NCBI RefSeq assembly: GCF_900177685.1
Contig: NZ_FXAY01000003.1
Span: 62,001-126,000 of the forward strand
DNA from: Agreia pratensis
GTDB taxonomy: Bacteria; Actinomycetota; Actinomycetes; Actinomycetales; Microbacteriaceae
Length of the DNA stretch: 64,000 nt
Direction: 5' to 3'
Of this stretch, positions 43,426 to 52,786 are shown in pieces. How positions within the stretch are numbered: the first letter of the stretch is position 1; each line of letters begins with the position of its first letter. The notes beneath the pieces were generated by a model. It searched no databases. It was not told the origin of the DNA and saw nothing but the letters and a program-made list of their open reading frames with translations. The position numbers and the translations under genes are program-made.

Positions 43426-44328
43426 GTGAGCGACAGGACCGAACGCACTCCGACACAACCGACCGACCGCACCGCCGACACGATCGAGTGGACCGCGGCA
43501 GACGCGGTGTCGGTCATCAGAGTGCCGCGAGCGAGCGACGACAAGTATCGCCGCGGAGTCCTTGGTATACGGACGGGGTCGAACACGTTCCCCGGAGCGG
43601 CCGTGCTGGGTGTGGATGCCGCGGCCAGGACCGGTGTCGGGATGATCCGTTATCTCGGTCCGGAGGTTCCGACAACCCTCGTGTTGCAGCGACGGCCGGA
43701 GATCGTGACAGCGCAGGGTCGGGTTCAGGCGTGGCTTTTGGGATCCGGCATGGATGCCGAACAGAGAACGGATGCCGAGACATCGCTCGTTCGGAGCGCA
43801 CTCGGTGAGGGGGTGCCCTGCGTGATCGACGCGGGTGCTCTCGACCTCGTGCCCGAATCCGGAGCCCGCACGATCATCACACCCCACGCCGGTGAGCTCG
43901 CCTCTCTGTGGGGCCGTGCCGGTGTCACCGTCGAGCGATCCAGCATCTCTGACGACCCCGTGCACTGGGCAACCGCCACAGCGGAGCGTTTCGGCGTGAC
44001 CGTGCTGTTGAAGGGGGCCCGCACGATCATTGCGGGTCCCACCACCAGCGCGACCATCGTGATCAGCGTGACGGCCGCGTCGAGCTGGGCGGCGACCGCC
44101 GGCTCGGGTGACGTTCTCGGCGGCATTCTCGGGGCGCTGCTCGCGACCAACGCGCCGTTCCTGGCCGACGAGAGCACCGACATCCTGTCACGTGTGGCGG
44201 CGACCGCTGCCTACGTGCATCAGGCCGCCAGCACCCGTGCGTCAGGCGGGGGCCCCATCACGGCTCTCGACATCGCGGAGTCCGTTGGCGTGACGATCGC
44301 AGAACTCCTCGGCCAGGACTCGCGCTGA
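43426..44328 (+). CDS. nnrD: NAD(P)H-hydrate dehydratase
   Basis: 300 residues from the GTG at 43426, which follows TATCGT by 6 bases (leaderless). Ribokinase-like fold of the YjeF C-terminal domain: KYRRGVLGIRTGSNTFPGAA (nucleotide loop), LGSGM, IDAGALDLVPESGARTIITP, HAGELASLW and the catalytic region AATAGSGDVLGGILGALLAT. It repairs hydrated NADH/NADPH using ADP or ATP. The usual epimerase partner domain (NnrE) is not fused here and no separate NnrE gene is in the window. Confidence 0.92.
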   Translation: MSDRTERTPTQPTDRTADTIEWTAADAVSVIRVPRASDDKYRRGVLGIRTGSNTFPGAAVLGVDAAARTGVGMIRYLGPEVPTTLVLQRRPEIVTAQGRVQAWLLGSGMDAEQRTDAETSLVRSALGEGVPCVIDAGALDLVPESGARTIITPHAGELASLWGRAGVTVERSSISDDPVHWATATAERFGVTVLLKGARTIIAGPTTSATIVISVTAASSWAATAGSGDVLGGILGALLATNAPFLADESTDILSRVAATAAYVHQAASTRASGGGPITALDIAESVGVTIAELLGQDSR

Positions 44329-44363
44329 CCGGCAGCGCGCGGTACTTCTGACCTCGGCTGAGG

Positions 44364-45068
44364 TCAGCGCGGAGAGACGACCAGGGTGAAGTCGATCGAG
44401 CCCTCATTGTCGACACGCGCGAAACCGAGATCGATGGGCGTGATGCCATAGTCGTCGAACGACACGGGCACGTTTCCGGTGAGATTGAGGCGCCCGTTCT
44501 CGAGGTTGGCGGTGAGGGACACGTCGACGGCGCGGCTGACCCCGTGAAGATTCAGGTCACCGGACGCCGCCACGGTCACCGGCTTGCCGCCGAGCAACTC
44601 GTCGGTGAGCGTGATGGGTGACGAGAGCGTGAACAACGCCGTGGGGTAGTCGGTGGCGTCGAGGGCGGGGCCTCTGAAGTAGGCGTCGCGCGCGGCGTTG
44701 TCGGTGCTGATGCTGGCGACCTCGACGACGATGGTCGCGCTGGTGAGCACGCTGTCGTCGACGGTTGCTGACCCGGTGACACGGTCGGTGGTACCAGTGA
44801 CGGTCGTGGCCGACCCGTTGACCACGGCGCCGACCGTGTAGCCCGCGCTCGAACCGTTCGCGATGGCCCAATCACCCGTCAGATCCGAGGTGTCATCCGC
44901 GTCGACCTGCGGCGAGACCGGGCGCACGGTGGGCATCACGCTCGGGGCCACAGCGGTCGGGCTCGCAGCGGCGCTGCTGTACATTATCGGACCGGCGACA
45001 GCGGCCATCGTGCCCAATGCGAGCACCGACGCGGAAACGCCGAAAGCAATGCTCGCAATTCTCTTCAT
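44364..45068 (-). CDS. YceI-family lipocalin-like protein, exported
   Basis: 234 residues from the ATG at 45068. An N-terminal segment MKRIASIAFGVSASVLALGT with a positively charged start and hydrophobic core looks like a signal peptide or membrane anchor. The YceI domain follows (WAIANGSSAGYTVGAVVNGS, TVAASGDLNLHGVSRAVDVS, VSFDDYGITPIDLGFARVDN), where LHG is the conserved family core. YceI proteins bind isoprenoid-like lipids in other bacteria. Converges with nnrD and is divergent from the GT87-type gene. Confidence 0.85.
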   Translation of the reverse strand: MKRIASIAFGVSASVLALGTMAAVAGPIMYSSAAASPTAVAPSVMPTVRPVSPQVDADDTSDLTGDWAIANGSSAGYTVGAVVNGSATTVTGTTDRVTGSATVDDSVLTSATIVVEVASISTDNAARDAYFRGPALDATDYPTALFTLSSPITLTDELLGGKPVTVAASGDLNLHGVSRAVDVSLTANLENGRLNLTGNVPVSFDDYGITPIDLGFARVDNEGSIDFTLVVSPR

Positions 45069-45201
45069 GATCCGTCCGCGCTGGTTGGTGGGTGAACCGC
45101 AAGACAATCAGGCGGAGGTGATCCCTAGCTGGGAGCCAGCGGCGAGCAGCCTGTGCGCGGGCCTCCGCGGGAAGGATGCGGCGCGGCCTAGTATGGGCGT
45201 C

Positions 45202-46467
45202 GTGCGGATGATCCTGGCGACGACGGTGAGACGCCCCGCAGTTCTGTGGGCGGCCTTTCTGCTCGTTCATGCGTGGCTCGGATTCGTGGGACTGACCGAT
45301 CCGACTCTGCCGTGGGGTGACGTGACGCGGCAGTACAGCTCGTGGGTGCAGAATGCCCTGGCAGGCGACGTCGTGGGCGTGTCGGAGCCGTGGGTCTATC
45401 CGCTCGTTGCGCTCGCGCCGATGCTCGCGGCGATGGTTCTCGGTCCTGAGCTGTATGGCGTCGGCTGGTTGCTCGTCGTGGTCGTGACCAATGCCGTTGT
45501 CCTGGCCTATCTGCTTGCGCGCACCGGGCCAGGATCTCGGTTCGGGGCGCTACGAATCACCGCTGCATGGTGGTGGATCGGTTTTATGCTCCTTCTCGGC
45601 CCTGTTGCGCTCGGACGAATCGACGTGACGACGGTCGCCATCGCGATCATCGCCCTGCTCGTGGCTCAGCATCGGCCAGTCGTGGCCGGCGGACTGCTCG
45701 CAATCGCGACCTGGATCAAGGTCTGGCCCGCGGTTCTCGTCGCCGCGATCGTCGTCGCAAGCCGACGAAGAGCCACCACCGCGATCTCCTACGTCGCCAG
45801 TGCCCTTGCCATCGGGCTTGTCGTGCTCGCCCTCGGAAGCGGGGCGAACAGCCTGGGGTTCATCTCTCAACAGTCATCGCGCGGACTCCAGATCGAAGCG
45901 CCGATCAGCACCGTGTGGATGTGGATCGCATACGTCGATCCGACGTCCGCCTCGGTGAAGTACATCCAGTCGATCAATACATTCCAGGTTGTCGGATCAG
46001 GTGTCGACGAGGCGAGCGCGTTGATGACACCGCTTCTCGTCGTCTCGTCAGCTGTACTGCTGACGTTGGGCGTGGTCGTCGTACGCAGCGGGGCGCGGCC
46101 CACGCACCTGCTCGCACCGCTCAGCCTTGCGATCGTCGTTGGGCTGCTCGTTTTCAACAAGGTCGGTTCGCCGCAGTTCGTCTTGTGGATCGCGGCCCCC
46201 ATCGTGCTGGGGATCACCACGCAGGGAAGACGCTTCCTCGCCCCGGCAATGCTGGCTCTGGGCATAGCCGCCGTCACCCAGGTCTTCTATCCGTTCGGGT
46301 ACGACGCACTGCTGGTTCTTCAGCCCGTGATGCTCGTGATGCTGACCCTGCGCAATCTTGCGCTCATCGCGCTGTTCGTCCTTGCCGTGCGCATGGTCTG
46401 GCTCTTGAAACGGCCCACAGCCCCATCCTCAGTTCGCCCCGACCCACTGGAAAGGCAGATCACCTGA
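45202..46467 (+). CDS. GT87-type (DUF2029) membrane glycosyltransferase
   Basis: 421 residues from the GTG at 45202, 7 bases after TAGTAT (leaderless); the ATG 9 bases earlier would fall in the promoter. About ten membrane segments, for example WWWIGFMLLLGPVALGRIDV and AVLVAAIVVASRRR. The region GGLLAIATWIKVWPAVLVAA fits the 'K-x-x-P' lumenal-side motif of GT-C DUF2029 mannosyl/glucosyl transferases (usually K-x-W-P). It may add sugars to lipid-linked cell-envelope glycans. Assignment is by topology and motif only. Confidence 0.75.
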   Translation: MRMILATTVRRPAVLWAAFLLVHAWLGFVGLTDPTLPWGDVTRQYSSWVQNALAGDVVGVSEPWVYPLVALAPMLAAMVLGPELYGVGWLLVVVVTNAVVLAYLLARTGPGSRFGALRITAAWWWIGFMLLLGPVALGRIDVTTVAIAIIALLVAQHRPVVAGGLLAIATWIKVWPAVLVAAIVVASRRRATTAISYVASALAIGLVVLALGSGANSLGFISQQSSRGLQIEAPISTVWMWIAYVDPTSASVKYIQSINTFQVVGSGVDEASALMTPLLVVSSAVLLTLGVVVVRSGARPTHLLAPLSLAIVVGLLVFNKVGSPQFVLWIAAPIVLGITTQGRRFLAPAMLALGIAAVTQVFYPFGYDALLVLQPVMLVMLTLRNLALIALFVLAVRMVWLLKRPTAPSSVRPDPLERQIT

Positions 46468-46778
46468 TGCTCGTCGCATTCTCTGTAGCACCCTCGGGAA
46501 CCGGAAGAGAGGACGGCTCTGTGCATGACGCCGTTGCCGCAGCCGTGAAGGTGGTACGCGACTCCGGACTGCCGAATCAGACAGACTCGATGTTCACCAC
46601 GATCGAGGGGGAGTGGGACGAGGTCTTCGCCGTCGTCAAGGCGGCGACCGAGGCGGTCGCCCGTTTCGGCAGCCGGGTCTCGCTTGTGCTGAAAGCAGAT
46701 ATCCGCAACGGATACAGCGGTGAACTGACGGCCAAGGTCGAGCGGCTCGAGAGCGCCCTCGACAAGCTCACTCCGTGA
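46467..46778 (+). CDS. Thiamine-binding MTH1187/YkoF-like protein
   Basis: 103 residues from the ATG at 46467, which overlaps the end of the preceding gene (TGATG). Small alpha/beta fold with MLVAFSVAPSGTGREDGSVH, SGLPNQTDSMFTTIEGEWDE and SLVLKADIRNGYSGELTAKV, the family segments that form the thiamine pocket. Short members act as cytoplasmic thiamine or hydroxymethylpyrimidine binders. Converges with the response regulator, overlapping its end by 11 bases. Confidence 0.85.
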   Translation: MLVAFSVAPSGTGREDGSVHDAVAAAVKVVRDSGLPNQTDSMFTTIEGEWDEVFAVVKAATEAVARFGSRVSLVLKADIRNGYSGELTAKVERLESALDKLTP

Positions 46779-47457
46779 GGTTGGTCTCCGACGCGCGGTG
46801 GTAGTCGACCTGCACGAGCAGGCCGTCCTGGATTGCCCGCTTGCGCAGGGCGACCTTCGTTCCGACATCGATACCGGCCACGCGGTACTTCTCGCGGATG
46901 CGTTTCAGGTAGGACTTCGCGGTCTCTTCTGAGATCTCCAGTGCCTGGGCGACCTGCTTGACGGGCTCGCCTCCGCCATAGAGTGCCATCACCCGACGCT
47001 CCTGTGCCGAGAGCTTGGGCGCTCCACCGACCTCGTCTGCAGAGAGGGCGAGATCGAGCTCGCTCGAGATGAATGGCTTTCCGGCGTGAGCTGCGCGGAT
47101 CGCCTCGACGATCATCCCGGCTTCCTCACTCTTGACGAGATAGCCCAGCGCGCCGGCCGCGATGGCCTCGCGGATGACTGCGGGCTCTGAGTACGTGCTC
47201 ATGAGCACCGTCTTGACACCTGTGGTCTTCAGGGTGCGAAGCTTCACCGAGATCGGGAGCGAGTCTTTCAGGTCGAGGTCGAGCAGGACCACATCGACGG
47301 GGAATTCGGGGTGTGTCAGAAGATCGGGCCACGTGGTGACAGCAGCCACCATGTCGATGTCGTCGGCGGCGTTACGGATCCACTCCGTCAACGCTCCCAG
47401 GAGCATTCGGTGATCATCGACGATCGCGAGTCGGATCGGTGCTGCGGAGTCTGTCAC
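46768..47457 (-). CDS. LuxR-family response regulator
   Basis: 229 residues. Receiver domain: acidic pair and phosphoacceptor in IVDDHRM (11-17) and VDVVLLDLDLKDSLP, with the conserved Lys in GALGYLVKSEEAG. Output domain: LSAQERRVMALYGGGEPVKQ and SEETAKSYLKRIREKYRVAG, a LuxR helix-turn-helix. It is the last gene of the operon with the kinase and the kinase-like membrane protein. Binding sites are not predictable here. Confidence 0.93.
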   Translation of the reverse strand: MTDSAAPIRLAIVDDHRMLLGALTEWIRNAADDIDMVAAVTTWPDLLTHPEFPVDVVLLDLDLKDSLPISVKLRTLKTTGVKTVLMSTYSEPAVIREAIAAGALGYLVKSEEAGMIVEAIRAAHAGKPFISSELDLALSADEVGGAPKLSAQERRVMALYGGGEPVKQVAQALEISEETAKSYLKRIREKYRVAGIDVGTKVALRKRAIQDGLLVQVDYHRASETNLTE

Positions 47458-47475
47458 GGTTGTCCTCCCGGCCGT

Positions 47476-48750
47476 TTACGCTGTGGCGTTCTGTGCCACG
47501 GTACGAACTGTCGTCACGATCGTGATGCTGGCCCTCGCGGCCATCTCCACATGGTCCCCGACACGATCGAGCGCCGGCCAGACGGCGGGATCGATGCGCC
47601 GTCTAGGGACACCATCGACCGTGAGTGCGACCGGAAAGCTCATCTTATCGGGAGCGTCACCGACTTCCTCCACGGTCTGGCTACCGATGACGATCTGCAG
47701 GGTCGGCTGCAGGCGAAACGAGTCTGCCACGAGCAGCCACACAGCGGACAGGAGACCCTCGCGCTGGCTGGGATCGAGCAGACCCGCTAGGCCGCGGGGA
47801 TCTGAGAGAGTCACGACCGGTCCAAGAACTTCAGATTCCTCGATCGCATGGTGTAGCCACGTGTCGTTCCGCCCCGCGACCAGCAGAAGGCGCAGCTCGG
47901 TGGCGATCGACGACGCCGCCGCCGCGACCTCGGAGTCGAGTGGAATATCGATGCTGCCTCGAGCGACACCGTCGAGGATCTGTTCTGCATCGAGGTCGAG
48001 CCGCGCGAGCTCGTCGGATGCCCGCATACCGAAGGCGAATCGTGGAGAGAGCATCGCGCTCTCGACCACGGAGCGGTCGAGCTCCAGCTGCACGAGGGCG
48101 CCGAAACCCTTCACGATGAGTGCACCGAGAAGCGGGGGAAGCACGGCTGTCGCAGCTAGCTGGACCGACGGCCCGGGGGAGAAGGACTCGGAGAAGGCGC
48201 CGGACATGAGCATGGCCACGATGATCACGGCGAAAACACCATCGGCCACCAGAAGCTGTCGCGCGGGTCGTGATCCGACCAGCGCGAGCAGCGTCGCTCC
48301 CACTCCCAACACGGTCGACGAATGGAGAATCGGCTGGGTCACGCCGAGGTTGGCGATGGTCTCCAGCAGCAGGGAGAGCGCCATGAGCACGGTGCCCGCC
48401 GCGAATGCGACGGCAGGGATTCGACCGTGGAATCTGCGCGAGAGCAGGCACGACCCGATGAGAGCCACTGAGAGAAGGGTCCAGGCGATGACACGGAGCG
48501 GGACGGTGTCATCTGCGGGCCCACTGAGGGTGCCGACGATGAACGTGATAAGGCCTCGGAGAAACAGGCACGAACCGATCACGATCGCGGCGATGCCCAG
48601 GTAGCCGTAGCCGAGCCTGGAGTCCCTGGCGAGGTCGTCGTGCAAGGCCGACACGGCTCGCGGCCCGATGCGTCGTGCACGGACGAGGCGGCTCAGGACG
48701 TTTGGATCCTCGCGGGGCACCTGATCATGGTGAAGGGCTGGATCGCTCAC
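47476..48750 (-). CDS. Kinase-like membrane protein without catalytic motifs
   Basis: 424 residues. An N-terminal membrane part of about six segments (LGYGYLGIAAIVIGSCLFLR onward), then a cytoplasmic part of about 210 residues in which the layout of a histidine kinase dimerisation and ATPase region can be followed, but the phosphorylatable His, N-box Asn and G-box glycines are missing (the equivalent area reads ATELRLLLVAGRNDTWLHHA). It overlaps the kinase gene by ATGA and precedes the response regulator. It may act as a sensor, a co-factor of the kinase or a competitive partner; unknown. Confidence 0.65.
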   Translation of the reverse strand: MSDPALHHDQVPREDPNVLSRLVRARRIGPRAVSALHDDLARDSRLGYGYLGIAAIVIGSCLFLRGLITFIVGTLSGPADDTVPLRVIAWTLLSVALIGSCLLSRRFHGRIPAVAFAAGTVLMALSLLLETIANLGVTQPILHSSTVLGVGATLLALVGSRPARQLLVADGVFAVIIVAMLMSGAFSESFSPGPSVQLAATAVLPPLLGALIVKGFGALVQLELDRSVVESAMLSPRFAFGMRASDELARLDLDAEQILDGVARGSIDIPLDSEVAAAASSIATELRLLLVAGRNDTWLHHAIEESEVLGPVVTLSDPRGLAGLLDPSQREGLLSAVWLLVADSFRLQPTLQIVIGSQTVEEVGDAPDKMSFPVALTVDGVPRRRIDPAVWPALDRVGDHVEMAARASITIVTTVRTVAQNATA

Positions 48751-49913
48751 AGTTTCGGAACCTCCAGGACGACCGTGGTGCCCGAACCCGGCGCGGAGAA
48801 GAGTCGTGTACGACCGCCCACCTCGCGGATGCGGGCGATCACGGACTCGGCGAGACCGAGCCTGGCGGAGTCGACCTGATCCAGATCGAATCCGACACCG
48901 CTATCGGTCACCATCGCCCTCACTGTCGTGTCATCTTGGGTGATGGTCACCTCCGCATCGCTGACCCCCGAGTGCCGTCGAACGTTCTCGAGGCACTCGG
49001 CGAGTGAGAGCAAGAACGCGTCGAGCACGTCACTCGGCAGCAGGAGGCGCCCCGCACCATGCCACGAGACCGTCAATCCCATTCGGTCGAAGCGCTGCTT
49101 GACCGATTCGAGTGTGTGGCCCAGGTCGCTCGTCTCCGTCGCTTCGAGCGTGTAGGCGCCCGAGGACCGTGGCATCGGGGTTCCCCCGAGGCGCAGCTGT
49201 CTCAGGAGGCGCGCGTCTTCCCCTGCCTGGACTCTCAGAGCGTCAGGGCTCACGCCGACTCCGGAATGCGCGAGCAGCGTCAACGTCGCGAGAACAGTGT
49301 CATGCAGCAGCCTTGCGCCCTGCCGGCGCTGAGCCTCGGTCTCCGTGGCATGCCGTTCAGCGAGATGCGCCCGCCCGAGGCGGGCGATGCGGTCGAGCGC
49401 GCGGGAGATGCTGACGGATAGCCAGACGGCGACGCCGACGAGCACAGACCAGCCGACGATGACGGAGACCAGAGTCTCGACCAGAGACAACGTACGCGAC
49501 GTGGTGATGAGAGTCGCGGCAATGACAAGCGCCGCTCCCACGGCCAGGGTGATGATGCGGGCGGGGGTATCGAGATTGCAGACGACAAGGGCGGGAAACG
49601 CGGCTGAGCCGAGGAGGAAAGCTGCCGTCACCGTCGATCCCGCGCTGCCCCCGAGCGCGTCGGCACCGAGGAGGAGGATGGTCGCCACGCCCGCCAGGAG
49701 CACAGTCGCCGTCCAGCCCAGCGACCGATTTCTGCCGATCATCGTGAAGCCAGCCGCGATAAGACCGTAGAGCGGGAGCGTCACGGCAAGCACATCGAGG
49801 TCAGACGGGACGTCGAGGATGAGGGCGGCGAACGATGCGGAGAGAAAAGTGAGGCCGACGAGGCGCGTCGTGCGGGCGAGAAATCGCCGCTGACCGCTCG
49901 CGCTCAACGGCAT
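48747..49913 (-). CDS. Sensor histidine kinase (NarL/DesK type)
   Basis: 388 residues, ATG start. About six membrane segments, then an H-box with the phosphorylation site in RRQGARLLHDTVLATLTLLA (about residue 215), N-box-like AECLENVRRHSGVSDAEVTI and G-box GVGFDLDQVDSARLGL followed by FSAPGSGTTVVLEV. It forms the signal side of the operon with the membrane protein and LuxR regulator. The signal is unknown; the membrane helices suggest envelope sensing. Confidence 0.88.
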   Translation of the reverse strand: MPLSASGQRRFLARTTRLVGLTFLSASFAALILDVPSDLDVLAVTLPLYGLIAAGFTMIGRNRSLGWTATVLLAGVATILLLGADALGGSAGSTVTAAFLLGSAAFPALVVCNLDTPARIITLAVGAALVIAATLITTSRTLSLVETLVSVIVGWSVLVGVAVWLSVSISRALDRIARLGRAHLAERHATETEAQRRQGARLLHDTVLATLTLLAHSGVGVSPDALRVQAGEDARLLRQLRLGGTPMPRSSGAYTLEATETSDLGHTLESVKQRFDRMGLTVSWHGAGRLLLPSDVLDAFLLSLAECLENVRRHSGVSDAEVTITQDDTTVRAMVTDSGVGFDLDQVDSARLGLAESVIARIREVGGRTRLFSAPGSGTTVVLEVPKL

Positions 49914-50027
49914 GGTCGGCGCCCGACGACTGCGGAAAACCGGCGTTCTGTCACGAGAGTCATGCTAGCGACTCTGTGCCCTGAAGTGGGGGGACATGCA
50001 CATATTGTGTTGCAGATTGGAGAAGCG

Positions 50028-50100
50028 TAACCTGAGTGAACTGCTTGGGGGGAACCGCCGGGAGTGTCGTTGGCAAGGCGACACTCTCGGCCTTTTTTCT
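50028..50100 (+). ncRNA. Candidate small plus-strand RNA
   Basis: No plus-strand gene lies near, yet a strong plus-oriented terminator ends at 50098. Upstream is a plausible promoter (TTGTGT at 50005-50010, 17-base spacer, TAACCT at 50028-50033), giving a transcript of about 60 bases from about 50040. It begins with an unpaired G-rich stretch (GGGGGGAA). No coding frame fits. Existence rests on promoter and terminator only. Confidence 0.4.
50058..50098 (+). terminator. Plus-strand Rho-independent terminator
   Basis: A 12-bp stem (50058-50069 with 50079-50090, one G-U on the plus strand that would be C-A on the minus) with a 9-base loop, followed after CC by TTTTTT at 50093-50098. It is plus-directed and has no plus-strand gene before it. 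Confidence 0.7.
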
Positions 50101-50117
50101 GATGTCGCGCGCCCGGG

Positions 50118-51323
50118 TCAGGCATCCAGCAGTCGCCTGAGTTGCCGTCCTACTGCCTCGTTCTCGATGAGGAACCCGTCGTGCCCGAACGGCGACGACA
50201 GCACGACAGCGTCGTCGCCGTCGATGTTTCCCGGAACGTGCCTGGCGATCTCGAGCTGGTCCTCGATCGGAAACAGCCGGTCGCTGTCTATGCCGATGAT
50301 GATCGTGGGGATCGTGACCTCCGAGAGAGCATTGGTCAGTCCGCCGCGCCCCCGGCCCACGTCGTGCGAGTTCATCGCCTGCACCAGTGTCACGTACGAG
50401 TTGGCATCGAAGCGGCGCGTGAATTTATTGCCATGAAAGTCGAGGTACGACTCGACGGCGAACCGCCCGTCGCTGCCGAGCGGACTGATGCCCGACTGCC
50501 AGCTTCGCTCGAATCTGTCGTTCAGCTCAGACGGGCTCCGGTAGTTGAGAAGGGCCATACGACGAGCCAGAGCGAGACCTCGGTGAGGGCCTTCTCCGTC
50601 GGCCGCGTCGTAGTAGTCGCCCCCGGAGAATCGGGGATCGATGTGGATGGCCTCGACCTGAACGGAATTCAGTGCGACCTGGTCTGCATTCGAGCGTGCG
50701 GGCGCGGCGATGACGGCCAGCCTGTCGATGCGCTCCGGCTGGGAGACTCCCCACTCGATCGCGTGCATTCCTCCCATGGAACCACCGATGACAGCGGCCC
50801 AGCGATCGATGCCGATGGCGTCGGAGAACGCTGCTTGGGCCCGAACCTGGTCGCCGACAGTCGTGTAGGGGAAGGATGCGCCCCATTCGATCCCGCCGGG
50901 ACCGAGCGACGCCGGGCCGGTGCTTCCCTGGCAGCCTCCCAGCATGTTGGGGCTCACCACGAACCACCTGTTCGTATCGATCGCCAAGCCGGGTCCGACG
51001 ATGCCGCTCCACCACCCGTCGGTCGGATGCCCCGGCGCAGCATGTCCGACGAGGTGGCTGTCGCCGGTCAGCGCGTGAAGAACGAGAACGGCATTGTCGC
51101 GCTCGGGAGAGAGTGTGCCCTGAGTCTCGTAGGCGATGCGTACATCGGGAATGCTCGCTCCGATATCGAAGTCGAACGACCCGATCGAGACGAAGCTGCG
51201 GCTTCCGATCGGGTCGCCGTCGCGCCAGGCTCCGGATGCGGGCGGCTTGCCGAGAATCGACCGGATCTGCGCGTCGGTGATGAAGCCGCTCGGAACGGTG
51301 TCTTCGGGTGTCTGCCAGTCCAT
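50118..51323 (-). CDS. metX: Homoserine O-acetyltransferase
   Basis: 401 residues. Alpha/beta hydrolase with the nucleophile elbow GGSMGGMHAIEWG (Ser about residue 170), acid in GIDSDRLFPIEDQLEIARHV and catalytic His in SSPFGHDGFLIENEAVG, as in MetX. It activates homoserine for direct sulfhydrylation. Genes before metX in the same direction: metY (84 bases upstream). A terminator of the opposite strand lies past its 3' end. Reading: methionine synthesis from homoserine with acetyl-CoA. Confidence 0.95.
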   Translation of the reverse strand: MDWQTPEDTVPSGFITDAQIRSILGKPPASGAWRDGDPIGSRSFVSIGSFDFDIGASIPDVRIAYETQGTLSPERDNAVLVLHALTGDSHLVGHAAPGHPTDGWWSGIVGPGLAIDTNRWFVVSPNMLGGCQGSTGPASLGPGGIEWGASFPYTTVGDQVRAQAAFSDAIGIDRWAAVIGGSMGGMHAIEWGVSQPERIDRLAVIAAPARSNADQVALNSVQVEAIHIDPRFSGGDYYDAADGEGPHRGLALARRMALLNYRSPSELNDRFERSWQSGISPLGSDGRFAVESYLDFHGNKFTRRFDANSYVTLVQAMNSHDVGRGRGGLTNALSEVTIPTIIIGIDSDRLFPIEDQLEIARHVPGNIDGDDAVVLSSPFGHDGFLIENEAVGRQLRRLLDA

Positions 51324-51406
51324 ATCACTTCATTCTGGCGTGCAGCGGGCGACCCGGTCCGATTGTTACGTCGGACCGGGTCGCCGGATGCGTCGGGAGG
51401 GCTGAA

Positions 51407-52735
51407 CTAGACGGCAGCGTTGGCGCGTGCCACCTCGCGTGCGGCGCTGAGGCCGGCCTCGAGGTCGGCCTTGATGTCGTCGATGTTCTCGAGCCCCACA
51501 GAGAGCCGCACGAGTCCCGGGGTGACGCCGGAGGTGAGTTGTTGCTCGGGCGTGAGCTGAGAGTGCGTCGTCGACGCGGGGTGGATGACGAGACTCCGCA
51601 CGTCGCCGATGTTGGCCAGGTGGCTGAACAGCGTGAGGTTGTCGACCAGCGCGCGCCCCGCATCCACCCCGCCTTTCAGCTCGAACGAGAGCACGGCGCC
51701 GACACCCTTGGGGGCGTACTTGTTGGCTGTGGCGTACCAGGGGCTCGTGGGGAGGCCCGCGTAGTAGACCGTGGCGATGTCGTCGTGCGCGTCGAGCCAC
51801 TCCGCGACGTCTTGAGCGTTCTGAACATGGCGTTCGATGCGCAGGCTCAGCGTCTCGATGCCCTGGATGAGCTGCCACGCGCTCGCCGGAGCGATCGACG
51901 AACCCAGGTCGCGGAGCAGCTGCACGCGCGCCTTGATGATGTAGGCGATGCCATCTCCGAGTGCCTCGGAGTAGTTCACTCCGTGGTACGAGGGATCGGG
52001 CGACGTGAGACCGGGGAAACGGTCGGGATTCTTGCTCCAGGCGAACTTTCCGCCGTCGACGATGACGCCGCCGATGACGGTGCCGTGGCCGCCGAGGAAC
52101 TTGGTGGCGGAGTGCACGATGATGTCGGCGCCGTGCTCGAACGGGCGGATCAGGTAGGGCGTCGCGATCGTGTTGTCGACGATGAGCGGCACGCCCGATT
52201 CGTGGGCGACGTCGGCGACGAGCTCGATGTCGAGGATGTTGATCTTCGGATTGCCGATCGTCTCGGCGAAGAAGAGCTTCGTGTTGGGGCGCACTGCACG
52301 GCGCCACTCCTCGGCGTCGTCCTGATTCTCGACGAAGGTGGTCTCGATTCCGAGCTTGGCGAGCGTGTACTTGAAGAGGTTGTAGGTGCCACCGTAGATC
52401 GATGCGCTCGACACGATGTGGTCGCCCGCCTCGGCGATGTTCAGCACGGCGAACGTCTCTGCGGCCTGACCCGAAGCGACCAGCAGCGCTGCGGTCCCTC
52501 CTTCGAGGGCGGCGACCCGCTCTTCGACGACGTTCTGCGTCGGGTTCTGGATGCGCGTGTAGATGTTGCCGAACTCGGCGAGAGCGAACAGGTTCTTCGC
52601 GTGGTCGGAGTTGTTGAAGACGTACGAGGTCGTCTGATAGATCGGTGTGGCGCGGGCGTTGGTCACCGGATCGGGTGCCGCCCCGGAGTGGATCTGCTTG
52701 GTCTCGAATCTCCAGCTGGCGTCGTTGTCGCTCAT
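51407..52735 (-). CDS. metY: O-acetylhomoserine sulfhydrylase
   Basis: 442 residues of the Cys/Met-metabolism PLP fold. PLP lysine in [20 protein letters not shown] (about residue 210), cofactor stacking and substrate residues in [20 protein letters not shown], and the C-terminal [20 protein letters not shown]. It combines O-acetylhomoserine with sulfide to form homocysteine, bypassing cystathionine. Adjacent metX supplies its substrate; together they form the direct-sulfhydrylation branch. Confidence 0.95.
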   Translation of the reverse strand: MSDNDASWRFETKQIHSGAAPDPVTNARATPIYQTTSYVFNNSDHAKNLFALAEFGNIYTRIQNPTQNVVEERVAALEGGTAALLVASGQAAETFAVLNIAEAGDHIVSSASIYGGTYNLFKYTLAKLGIETTFVENQDDAEEWRRAVRPNTKLFFAETIGNPKINILDIELVADVAHESGVPLIVDNTIATPYLIRPFEHGADIIVHSATKFLGGHGTVIGGVIVDGGKFAWSKNPDRFPGLTSPDPSYHGVNYSEALGDGIAYIIKARVQLLRDLGSSIAPASAWQLIQGIETLSLRIERHVQNAQDVAEWLDAHDDIATVYYAGLPTSPWYATANKYAPKGVGAVLSFELKGGVDAGRALVDNLTLFSHLANIGDVRSLVIHPASTTHSQLTPEQQLTSGVTPGLVRLSVGLENIDDIKADLEAGLSAAREVARANAAV

Positions 52736-52786
52736 GAGTCCTGCTTCCTTGGGGCGGGTGCGAGAGCTGATCGCTCTCAGGCGAGC

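Noticed and set aside
51324-51406. SAM-type riboswitch before metX or metY
   Set aside because: The gaps before metX (83 bases) and metY (51 bases) show no conserved riboswitch core or stable multi-helix fold.
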